Part shown: piece by piece, positions 1 to 6,854 of the stretch
Numbering within the stretch: the stretch's first letter is position 1
Layout of the letters: each line of letters starts with the position of its first letter
NCBI GenBank assembly: GCA_964247735.1
Contig: CAXTVS010000012.1
Location: 1 to 64,000 of the forward strand
Length of the DNA stretch: 64,000 nucleotides
Source: Lichenicola sp964247735
GTDB lineage: Bacteria > Pseudomonadota > Alphaproteobacteria > Acetobacterales > Acetobacteraceae
Direction: 5' to 3'
The notes under the pieces: model-generated
Seen by the model: the letters and a program-made list of their open reading frames with translations, nothing else
What the model was told of the DNA's origin: nothing
The model's database searches: none
Position numbers and translations under genes: made by a program

Positions 1-53
1 TTGCGGCGCTCCATCTTGGTGCGGTGCCGGTCGGGGTCGGTGGTCTGGCTCAT
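1..53 (-). CDS. cobO: cob(I)yrinic acid a,c-diamide adenosyltransferase, N-terminal fragment
   Basis: Only the first 17 codons are inside the window; the gene continues past the left edge. The reading starts MSQTTDPDRHRTKMERR, which resembles the usual charged CobO N-terminus (a short tail with a conserved HRxKMxRR-like stretch before the P-loop). CobO adenosylates the corrin cobalt after its reduction. Its ATG overlaps the cobU stop in an ATGA arrangement (bases 50-53), so the two are probably translationally coupled. The call rests on this short stretch and on the cobU neighbour; the catalytic part cannot be seen. Confidence 0.6.
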   Translation of the reverse strand, partial: MSQTTDPDRHRTKMERR

Positions 54-553
54 CCCTTGATCACCAGCGGCAGCCCTGCCACCACCAGTACCACCCGGTC
101 CGCCACCGCCGCGACCCGCTGGTGCAGCAGCCCGGCCTCGTCGCGGAACCGCCGCGCCAGCGCGTTCTCCGGCACGATTCCCATTCCCACCTCGCTTCCC
201 ACCAGCACCGTCGGCGCCCGGCGCCGCGCCAGCGCGGCCATCAGCGCCGACACGGCGTGCTCGACGTCATGCTCTCCCAGAAGCAGGTTGGCGAGCCAGA
301 GGGTGAGGCAGTCGACCAGGACCGGATGGTCGCCGGCCTCGTCAAGGGCGGCCGCCAGCCGCACCGGGACCTCGACGGTCTGCCACCGCCCGTCACGGCG
401 CTGTCGATGCGCCGCTATTCGTTCCCGCATCTCGTCGTCCCACGCCTGTCCGGTCGCGAGATAGCGGAAGGGCACGGGACATCCGGTCAGGATCTGCTCG
501 GCATACCGGCTCTTGCCGGAGCGGACGCCGCCCAGGACGAGGTATATGCTCAT
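50..553 (-). CDS. cobU: bifunctional adenosylcobinamide kinase / adenosylcobinamide-phosphate guanylyltransferase
   Basis: This 167-residue protein is the CobU/CobP enzyme of the nucleotide-loop stage. It phosphorylates adenosylcobinamide and then transfers GMP to give adenosyl-GDP-cobinamide, the substrate of CobS. The P-loop GGVRSGKS lies at residues 8-15. A histidine in RIAAHRQRR (about residue 49) matches the guanylylated histidine of the Salmonella enzyme by position. The length is normal for alphaproteobacterial forms. It overlaps cobO by four bases. Its upstream side is only 75 bp from a low-GC gene that looks foreign, so the original upstream neighbour or promoter may have been displaced. 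No riboswitch is visible directly upstream. Confidence 0.93.
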   Translation of the reverse strand: MSIYLVLGGVRSGKSRYAEQILTGCPVPFRYLATGQAWDDEMRERIAAHRQRRDGRWQTVEVPVRLAAALDEAGDHPVLVDCLTLWLANLLLGEHDVEHAVSALMAALARRRAPTVLVGSEVGMGIVPENALARRFRDEAGLLHQRVAAVADRVVLVVAGLPLVIKG

Positions 554-628
554 TTGAGCCGGTTTTGCAGGGAGCCGTTCTTAAACAAGAGGCTGTTCCG
601 CTGAAAGCTGAAGGGCAACAAGCCGAAT

Positions 629-1645
629 TCACTCTGTTAAAGAGAAAGGGGAGAGGGAAATGATCTCGGAGAGGTCCTCTGCTTTTGGCGTCTCGCTAAG
701 ACCAGCTTCGCTAAGGCTGGCTGCCGGAACAATGTCGATTACGGGTTCAGAGCGAAGCAATTTTGGTTGGGCCATGTCTCTGAGAACATCCATCACCGCA
801 CTCGCGGCAAAATCTCGTCTTTGTTCCAGTTCTCGGGTGACAAATCGATCTTCTGCATCAGGAAGCGCTATCTCTGGAGGAACCCGCGCATCAGCTCTGA
901 GAAACGCACGTATCAAGAAGAACGCTTTGTAAAACGCCTCCATAAATGCTCCGTCATAAGGGAGAGGAATCCGAAGCAAATTCAGATTATCATCCAAACG
1001 AGGCGCGTCACCTGCATTACGCTTCGGATATATGCCGACCCTCAGCCCCTGAGCACCTACAAGTTGATCTGGGTTAATTTTCACTGTTGTTCCTAACCAC
1101 CGATCTATTGTTTTTCCTCCTAAAAATAAGTCAGCCTTCCAGATACCTGATATACTTCTAGGGAGCTTGTTTCTCGCTTCATTGCGCCTGAACGCATTGA
1201 TGATCTGAGGTATGTAGCGTTTTAACTTTGGTGGCTGTCCACGGTTACCCACCCAAACCCTCGACTCTTCTGTAAGGGCATTTTGGGTTGATTCGAGTAT
1301 CGGGATTACATGGTTCTTCTCAGGCCCAAATAATATTGAGTCTGCATTTTCCTTGATTCCCATATGGCGGTCAAGGACGTCGCTGATCAGCGGATGAATA
1401 AGGTGGTTCCTTCCCTCTATCGCCTGATGAACAGCAAGCTCGAAACAGATGCCTGCATCCCCCATCCCTTCTCTAGTTTCACGGGCTAAATCTGCCAAAG
1501 TTACAGCTTTATATCCACCAAAGCGATTAGCACGTTCTCGTGCCAATGATCCTAAAGTGGCCTCCAATACAGGGATAGCCATCGAGAACTTAGCTTGTAC
1601 AGCATCACTCAAACCTTCCTGCTGGATCGCCCGCAAGACCTTCAT
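629..1645 (-). CDS. unrecognised protein, possible PD-(D/E)XK-like nuclease, low-GC islet
   Basis: This 338-residue gene has an ATG start with GGAG eight bases upstream. I do not recognise the family. Three elements are spaced as in PD-(D/E)XK nucleases: a helix with ICFELAVHQAI (E69), then KADLFLG (D172) and GTTVKIN (K189, with Thr in place of the usual acidic residue). This fold assignment is inference. No signal peptide or membrane segment is visible. The composition is unlike its neighbours: I count 26 G/C in the 60 bases from 1141 and 29 in the 60 from 1201, against about 70% around it. This implies recent transfer. It stands alone between cobU and a cyclophilin gene. A role in DNA restriction or phage defence is possible but not shown. 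Confidence 0.6.
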   Translation of the reverse strand: MKVLRAIQQEGLSDAVQAKFSMAIPVLEATLGSLARERANRFGGYKAVTLADLARETREGMGDAGICFELAVHQAIEGRNHLIHPLISDVLDRHMGIKENADSILFGPEKNHVIPILESTQNALTEESRVWVGNRGQPPKLKRYIPQIINAFRRNEARNKLPRSISGIWKADLFLGGKTIDRWLGTTVKINPDQLVGAQGLRVGIYPKRNAGDAPRLDDNLNLLRIPLPYDGAFMEAFYKAFFLIRAFLRADARVPPEIALPDAEDRFVTRELEQRRDFAASAVMDVLRDMAQPKLLRSEPVIDIVPAASLSEAGLSETPKAEDLSEIISLSPFSLTE

Positions 1646-1722
1646 CCGCTACTCCAGATTTTAGAACCGAAGACTTGTTAAAGTTGTCTGCTCTCTACGG
1701 AGTTCTCGTCGACACCCCTGGA

Positions 1723-2613
1723 TCAGGGCTTCGCTGACTTGCTACGGATCGGTACTGGCGCGTTGCACAAGTCAATCGCGCCCGCCGCTTTGACGAAGAA
1801 CGGGTCGCGCCGGTTCGCTCGCGCCTCCAGCACCGCCGCGAAAGCCGATACGTCGAGCCGCATCGTTTCCACGCGCGGCTGGTCCTGCGGCGGAAGGTCC
1901 GCTGCGATCCGTATCCTGCCGATCGGCACGCGCTGCCTCGGGTCGGGATAGAAGCCGAGCGGCCCCGTTCCCCGCAACAGCGCCGATAGGACGTCCATCC
2001 CCTCGACCACCCGACCCACCAGCGCGATGTTGCGGTCCAGCTGCCGCGGCGCCTGGCCGTTCACCGCATACAGCTCCTCCCCGGTCCCCGTGTCCGGCGG
2101 CAGGTTGCGGCCGACGCCGACCATGCCGTAGCAGTGCGCCAGCCAGGTCCGGGTGCCGTCGCTTCCCACCGGCCAGCCTTCGGCGAACCCGGCCCTGGGC
2201 GCATAGGCGTCCGGATAGCCGAGCGGCCGCATCGCGAGGTCGGCCGCCGGCCGGTCGTACTCCGACGGCGGATGCGCCACCACGCCCGGCGGCAGCGCCT
2301 GCCCTTCCGGCATGCGCGCCCACTGCACCACGTAGTCGTCCTGCACCCGCACGATGCTGGCACCGTCCCACCAGCCGGCGCGGGCCAGGGCGCGGATGTT
2401 GGCGACGTGCACCGGCGCGAACGCCGGCGCCAGCTCCATCACCACCCGCTGGCCGGTGCCGAGCGTCATCACCAGCAGGTCCTCCGGCGCCACCGGCTGC
2501 CAGGCGCTGTCCGGTGCCGACGCGATGATCTGGTTCGGCGTCGGGACGGCCGGCGCGGCCCCGCCCAGCAGGAACGTCAGGGCGAGGACGGGCAGGATCG
2601 AGACGCGGCGCAT
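1723..2613 (-). CDS. secreted cyclophilin-type peptidyl-prolyl isomerase
   Basis: I chose the start at MRRVSILPVLALTF because it opens a clear signal peptide (residues 1 to about 22, ending near GGAAPA); the open frame extends upstream but that part looks non-coding. The mature protein fits the cyclophilin fold: a strand rich in VVMELAP, then VHVANIRALARAGWWDGASIVRV, a gap region, CYGMVGVGR, and NIALVGRVVEGMDVLSAL, typical of peptidylprolyl isomerases that act on proline bonds during protein folding. At 296 residues it is longer than a minimal cyclophilin. The periplasmic location is inferred from the leader. It is a single gene between the low-GC islet and a long non-coding stretch. Confidence 0.82.
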   Translation of the reverse strand: MRRVSILPVLALTFLLGGAAPAVPTPNQIIASAPDSAWQPVAPEDLLVMTLGTGQRVVMELAPAFAPVHVANIRALARAGWWDGASIVRVQDDYVVQWARMPEGQALPPGVVAHPPSEYDRPAADLAMRPLGYPDAYAPRAGFAEGWPVGSDGTRTWLAHCYGMVGVGRNLPPDTGTGEELYAVNGQAPRQLDRNIALVGRVVEGMDVLSALLRGTGPLGFYPDPRQRVPIGRIRIAADLPPQDQPRVETMRLDVSAFAAVLEARANRRDPFFVKAAGAIDLCNAPVPIRSKSAKP

Positions 2614-3002
2614 CGGTCGAGGCTGCCACGGCACGCCCCGCTCCGGAAGCGGGTCGATCCGGCCTGACGGGACAGATGGGGCGACCTCTGCACCGCCGGA
2701 CCCGGCCGCGCCGCGTGTCACCGGCACCGCCGTGCGATCGGGCGGAGCAGGCAGGCGTCGGCGTTGGTCGCGGCGGCAGCCGGCGCACCTCGACGGACGG
2801 TGCCGATCACGGTCCGGCCCGAAAGGTTGTCGGCGACGGCGCAGGGCGCACCGAGGCTGGGCACGCGACGACGTGTCGGGACGCAGAACCCGTGGTCCGA
2901 CCGGCGATGTCACGAAGTTTATCCCGGCCGATCGAGTCGTGTCTTTCCAGCGCGTCCGCGATGCCGGCTTCCTAGCCGCCGGCGATCGAGGGGCCAGGGG
3001 AC
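2614..3002. other. non-coding stretch
   Basis: These 389 bases lie between the divergently oriented cyclophilin and SDR genes and should hold both promoters. I see no convincing open frame, RNA gene or repeat. The composition stays GC-rich, with one slightly AT-richer patch near 2920-2945. Confidence 0.4.
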
Positions 3003-4028
3003 ATGCAGCAGGTTGTGGTGATCACCGGAGGAAGCGCCGGGATCGGCCGGGCGACCGCACGCGCCCTCGCCGACCGCGGATATGCGGTCGGCCTGATCGC
3101 CCGGGGCGCCGAGCGCCTGGAGCAGGCCCGGACGGAACTGGAAGCCAAGGGCGGCCGCGTGCACGTCGTGGTGGCAGACGTGGCCGACGCCGAGGCGGTG
3201 GAACGGGCGGCGACCGAGATCGAGGCGGCGCTCGGTCCGATCACGTTGTGGATCAACAACGCCATGGCGACGGTCTACAGCCCGATCGGCAAGATGGACG
3301 CGGCCGAGATGAAGCGGGTCACGGAGGTGACCTATCTCGGCGCCGTCAACGGCACCCTGACAGCGCTCAGGCACATGCAGGGCGGGACCATCGTCCAGGT
3401 CAGCTCGGTGCTGGCCTGGCGGGCGATCCCGATCCAGGGTGCGTATTGCGGCGCCAAATTCGCGCTGCGCGGCTTCACCGAGTCGCTGCGGGCGGAGCTG
3501 ATCCACGACAGGAGCCCGATCCACCTGACCATGGTGCACCTGCCGGCGATCAACACGCCGCAGTTCGACTGGGCCCGGAACAAGACCGGGCAGAAGCCCA
3601 TGGCGCCCAGCCCGTACCAGCCGGAAGTGGCGGCGGACGCGATCGTCTATGCGGCGACCCACAAGCGCCGCGACGTGTTCGTGGGCTCGTCCACGCCGTC
3701 GAGCATCCTCGCCGCGCGGCTCGCGCCGACCCTGGTCGACCAGCTCCTGGCACGGAAGGGATACTCGTCGCAGCTCAGCGCCCTGCCGGTGCCGACCAGC
3801 GAGGGCAACCTGTTCGAGCCCGCCGCCGGGGGCAGCCAGGCCGCCCGGGGCAGCTTCGACGCGCAGGCGAAGGACCGGCGCGACATCTACACCAGCCGTC
3901 AGGCGGACGTCGTCGCCGCCAGCCTGCTGCTGGTCGGCGCCATCGGCGTGCAGATGCTGGCCACCTCGCCGCTGGTGGCGGGACCGATGTTCCTGGCGCG
4001 CGCGGCGCTCCGGCGGGCGTCGCGCTGA
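3003..4028 (+). CDS. SDR-family NAD(P)-dependent oxidoreductase with C-terminal extension
   Basis: This is a classical short-chain dehydrogenase. The cofactor motif TGGSAGIG is at residues 8-15, NNA at 85-87, and the catalytic Ser-Tyr-Lys set at about S134/S135, Y148 and K152 (YCGAK). At 341 residues it is about 90 longer than a core SDR. The extra C-terminus carries a hydrophobic segment (VVAASLLLVGAIGVQMLATSPLVAG) that could anchor the protein in the membrane. Such extended SDRs are common in alphaproteobacteria with unknown substrates. The ATG follows a GAGG/AGGGG run. It is monocistronic and converges with the DUF2945 gene. The substrate cannot be told from sequence. Confidence 0.88.
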   Translation: MQQVVVITGGSAGIGRATARALADRGYAVGLIARGAERLEQARTELEAKGGRVHVVVADVADAEAVERAATEIEAALGPITLWINNAMATVYSPIGKMDAAEMKRVTEVTYLGAVNGTLTALRHMQGGTIVQVSSVLAWRAIPIQGAYCGAKFALRGFTESLRAELIHDRSPIHLTMVHLPAINTPQFDWARNKTGQKPMAPSPYQPEVAADAIVYAATHKRRDVFVGSSTPSSILAARLAPTLVDQLLARKGYSSQLSALPVPTSEGNLFEPAAGGSQAARGSFDAQAKDRRDIYTSRQADVVAASLLLVGAIGVQMLATSPLVAGPMFLARAALRRASR

Positions 4029-4061
4029 CGGGACGGCGGAGCGGCCTGCCCGCCCGGACGG

Positions 4062-4271
4062 TCAGCGCTTCTTGAGCTCCTCGGGCTTGTGCACCGCCGC
4101 CTTGCCGGTCTTGTCGCTCTTGACCACGACCTGGGGGGCGTCCTTGGACGCGCGCGCGGTGTGGCCTTTGATCTTGGTGGTGCCGGTGACGACCTTCTCG
4201 ACCGTGCCCTCCACCTGCCCCTGGGCCGCATCCCACTTGACCTTGTCGCCCTTCTTCGGAGGCGAAGCCAT
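4062..4271 (-). CDS. DUF2945-type small TUDOR-like protein
   Basis: This 69-residue cytosolic protein reads like the DUF2945 (hypervirulence-associated TUDOR domain) family: a GDKVKWDAAQGQVEGTVEKV opening, then TTKIKGHTARASKDAPQVVV and a lysine-rich end. The family is a single small beta-barrel with no settled biochemical role. The start is set by AAAGGAGAT seven bases before the ATG. The longer open frame upstream is a shadow. It points at the SDR gene and shares about 200 bp of upstream DNA with a divergent FMN-binding stress protein, so the two may both be stress-induced; that link is inference. Confidence 0.85.
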   Translation of the reverse strand: MASPPKKGDKVKWDAAQGQVEGTVEKVVTGTTKIKGHTARASKDAPQVVVKSDKTGKAAVHKPEELKKR

Positions 4272-4475
4272 GTCGATCTCCTTTCGTGCCCGGGCCGTCA
4301 ACATCGGCCGCGCGGAAAGGTTCGCGGTCCGCCCCGCGGCCGGCGTCCGGCTTGCCCGGCATGGCGGAGGGGCGGCGGCGGGAGGAGCCCGGATGTGCGT
4401 CACGGCATGAGCAGGTCCGCCGGAACCTTCCCCCGTTCCCGCTCCTCTACTCCTCGTTCGATCGAGGAGAGCCCC

Positions 4476-4961
4476 ATGGACCAGGACAAGACCGCCAAGC
4501 TGTGGTCGATGATGAAGGACGCGAAGTTCGCCATGCTCACCACCGACGACGGCGAGCACCTGCGGGCGCGGCCGATGGCGGCGAGCCAGAAGGAGTTCGA
4601 CGGCACCCTGTGGTTCTTCACGCGCAGGAGCGCGCCCAAGGTGGACGAGGTAGAGGCGGAGCACCGGGTCGGCGTCACCTATGCCAATCCGGACGGGCAG
4701 AACTACGTGTCGCTGTCCGGCCGCGCCACCCTGGTGCAGGACAAGGCGGCGATCGACGCGCACTGGAGCGACATCCTGTCCACCTGGTTCCCGAACGGCA
4801 AGGACGACCCCGACGTCGCGCTGCTCCGCATCGACGTGTCCGAGGCGGAGTACTGGGACGCGCCGAACTCCACCATGGTGCACGCCTACGGCTACCTGAA
4901 GGCCAAGCTCACCGGCATCCCGCCCAAGGGCGGCGAGAACGAGAAGGTGCACCTGGGCTAG
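4476..4961 (+). CDS. pyridoxamine 5'-phosphate oxidase-related general stress protein
   Basis: This 161-residue protein has the split-barrel flavin-binding layout of the general-stress-protein-26 group: LWSMMKDAKFAMLTTDDG at the N-terminus, the LRARPMAA strand, LWFFTRRSAPKVDEV, then NPDGQNYVSLSGRA, and a C-terminal WDAPNSTMVHAYGYLKAKLTG. Members bind FMN or FAD and are linked to stress responses. The ATG is preceded by GAGGAGA at good spacing, which rejects the longer frame upstream. It ends 64 bp before the cobalamin riboswitch and is not part of the cob operon. The ligand and reaction are unknown. Confidence 0.88.
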   Translation: MDQDKTAKLWSMMKDAKFAMLTTDDGEHLRARPMAASQKEFDGTLWFFTRRSAPKVDEVEAEHRVGVTYANPDGQNYVSLSGRATLVQDKAAIDAHWSDILSTWFPNGKDDPDVALLRIDVSEAEYWDAPNSTMVHAYGYLKAKLTGIPPKGGENEKVHLG

Positions 4962-5025
4962 GCGGCCGGGAGGCCGGGCCGCACCCGTGCGGCTTTGACG
5001 CCGCGCCCCCGAAGCCGCTACATCT

Positions 5026-5239
5026 GCCGGTGATGGTCCCTTCGGAAGAAGGGTGAAAAGGGAAGACGGTGCGGGCGCTGCCCCATTCCGTCGCTGCCCC
5101 CGCAACTGTAGGCGGTGAGCGGTTCGCGCAAAGCCACTGGCGGCCACGGGGCCGCCGGGAAGGCGGTCGGGCCGCGTGGACCAGATCGGGCAACCGGTCG
5201 GGTCCGGATCCGCAAGCCAGGAGACCTGCCATCGCCGGC
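5026..5239 (+). promoter_or_regulatory. cobalamin riboswitch
   Basis: The conserved cobalamin-aptamer blocks are all present in order: GGGAAGACGGTG with GCTGCCCCCGCAACTGTA (5060-5110), GCCACTG (5133-5139), GGGAAGGCGG (5157-5166), and the closing AAGCCAGGAGACCTGCC (5214-5230). The closing stem P1 can be drawn as GCCGGTGATGG (5026-5036) with CCATCGCCGGC (5229-5239), one G-U pair. Directly after it, and sharing its last base, is a tight hairpin CGGCC-GAAA-GGCCG (5239-5252) that may belong to the expression platform. No U-run follows, so control of translation or Rho-dependent control is more likely than an intrinsic terminator. It should repress the downstream cob genes when B12 is abundant. Confidence 0.95.
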
Positions 5240-5396
5240 GGCCGAAAGGCCGGTCGTCCATCCGTGCGGTTCGGCGGGGTGCCCGGAACGCGGCGATACG
5301 CATCGTATCGGCTGCCGTGTCCGCACGGCGGCGGATCCAAGCCCCCGCGCCTGCCGCCCGGATGGTCCGGGCGGTGCCGTCCGCACCGGGGGCTCC

Positions 5397-5783
5397 GTGT
5401 CCGAACCAGAAACCGTGCTGACCGTCTGCACCACCTGCCGCATGGGCACCGCCAGGCGGGACGGCGTTCCCGTTCCCGGACAGGTGCTGCACGACCGCCT
5501 GTCCGCCCTGCTCGCGCAGGCGGACGCCCGCACGCTGCGCCTGCAGGGCGTCGAGTGCCTCGCCGTGTGCAACGACGGGTGCGCCGCCGCCATCGCCGAG
5601 CCCGGCAAGTGGTCCTACCTGCTCGGCCGGCTGACCCCGGACAAGGCGGGCGACCTGCTCCGGTTCGCCGGCAGCTACCGCTCGTCCCGCACCGGCACCG
5701 TGATGCCCTCGAAGCGTCCCGCCTCGCTCGCCGACATGGTCCTGGGCCGGATCCCGGGCTTCGCCGGGGAGACTGCCGCGTGA
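5397..5783 (+). CDS. DUF1636 metal-binding protein of the B12 operon
   Basis: This 128-residue protein starts at a GTG (SEPETVLTVCTTC) about 160 bases after the riboswitch; the longer upstream frame runs through the aptamer and is not real. Four cysteines are arranged as CTTC near residue 10 and CLAVCNDGC near 60, typical of DUF1636 proteins, which are thought to adopt a thioredoxin-like 2Fe-2S ferredoxin fold. The family often accompanies cobW or cob genes, but its role is not settled. It is the first gene under the riboswitch and overlaps cobW by four bases (GTGA). A metal-handling or redox task in corrin synthesis is inference. Confidence 0.85.
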   Translation: MSEPETVLTVCTTCRMGTARRDGVPVPGQVLHDRLSALLAQADARTLRLQGVECLAVCNDGCAAAIAEPGKWSYLLGRLTPDKAGDLLRFAGSYRSSRTGTVMPSKRPASLADMVLGRIPGFAGETAA

Positions 5784-6841
5784 ACGCTCCGTCCCTGCCC
5801 GCCGGCGCGCCGACCAGGATCCCGGCCACCATCGTCACCGGCTTCCTCGGGGCGGGGAAGACCACGCTGCTGCGCCACGTGCTGGCCCATGCCGGGGGCC
5901 GGCGGATCGCGGTGATCGTCAACGAGTTCGGCACGCTGGGCATCGACGGCGACACGCTCCGCGCCTGCGGCATTCCCGGCTGCGCCGACGAGGACATCGT
6001 CGAGCTGTCCAACGGCTGCCTGTGCTGCACCGTCGCCGACGACTTCCTGCCGACCATCGAGGCGCTGCTGGACCGTCCGAACCCGCCCGAGCACATCGTG
6101 ATCGAGACCTCCGGGCTTGCCCTGCCCAAGCCGCTGCTCAAGGCGTTCGGCTGGCCGTCCATACGCACCCGGGTCACGGTGGACGGCGTGGTCGCGGTGG
6201 TGGACGCCCCGGCGGTGTCCGCCGGCCGCTTCGCCGACGACCCGGAGGCGGTCGCCGCGCAGCGCGCGGCCGACGCGGCGCTCGACCACGACAACCCGCT
6301 GGCCGAGGTGTACGAGGACCAGCTCCTGTCCGCCGACCTGGTGGTGCTGAACAAGGCCGACCTGCTGGGCGACGCGGCGCTCGCCGCGCTGGAGGCCGTC
6401 ATCGCCGGGCAGATCCCGCGTGCGGTCAAGCTGCTCCGCACCACCGAGGGCCGGCTCGACCCGGCGGTGCTGCTGGGCCTCGATGCCCGCGCCGAGGACG
6501 ACCTCGCCGCCCGGCCCTCGCACCACGACGCGGCCGACGGCGCGCACGAGCACGACGACTTCGAGACCTTCGTGATCCCGCTGCCGCCGGTCCCGGACGC
6601 GGACGCCCTGATCGGCCGCCTGCTCGCCGCGGCCGCCGGCCACGACGTGCTGCGGATGAAGGGCTTCGTCGCCCTCGACGGCAGGCCGATGCGCCTCGCG
6701 GTGCAGGGGGTCGGCACCCGCTTCCGCCACCAGTTCGACCGCCCCTGGGCGGCAGGCGAGGACCGCACCGGCGGCATCGTCGTGATCGGGCGTGCCGGCC
6801 TGGATCGCCAGGCGATCACCGCGACCGTCCAGGGCATGTAG
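5780..6841 (+). CDS. cobW: CobW, G3E-family GTPase of cobalt/cobalamin metabolism
   Basis: The 353-residue protein starts at a GTG overlapping the DUF1636 stop. The P-loop GFLGAGKTT is at residues 21-29, the G3E metal motif CLCC at 80-83 inside LSNGCLCCTV, and NKAD in the middle of the G domain. A histidine/aspartate-rich patch (HHDAADGAHEHDD) sits before the C-terminal CobW_C domain. CobW is a metal-dependent GTPase proposed to deliver cobalt to the aerobic CobNST chelatase. That fits its place immediately before cobN. About 13 bases separate its stop from the cobN ATG, with a TAGGAGG ribosome site overlapping the stop. Confidence 0.95.
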   Translation: MNAPSLPAGAPTRIPATIVTGFLGAGKTTLLRHVLAHAGGRRIAVIVNEFGTLGIDGDTLRACGIPGCADEDIVELSNGCLCCTVADDFLPTIEALLDRPNPPEHIVIETSGLALPKPLLKAFGWPSIRTRVTVDGVVAVVDAPAVSAGRFADDPEAVAAQRAADAALDHDNPLAEVYEDQLLSADLVVLNKADLLGDAALAALEAVIAGQIPRAVKLLRTTEGRLDPAVLLGLDARAEDDLAARPSHHDAADGAHEHDDFETFVIPLPPVPDADALIGRLLAAAAGHDVLRMKGFVALDGRPMRLAVQGVGTRFRHQFDRPWAAGEDRTGGIVVIGRAGLDRQAITATVQGM

Positions 6842-6854
6842 GAGGCCGGCGCGG

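Noticed and set aside
554..628. A second cobalamin riboswitch before cobU
   Set aside because: None of the conserved aptamer blocks (GCCACTG, GCAACTGTA, AAGCCAGGAGACC) is present there.
2614..3002. A possible small gene or RNA in the cyclophilin-SDR gap
   Set aside because: No frame with a ribosome site and no stable structured motif could be supported.
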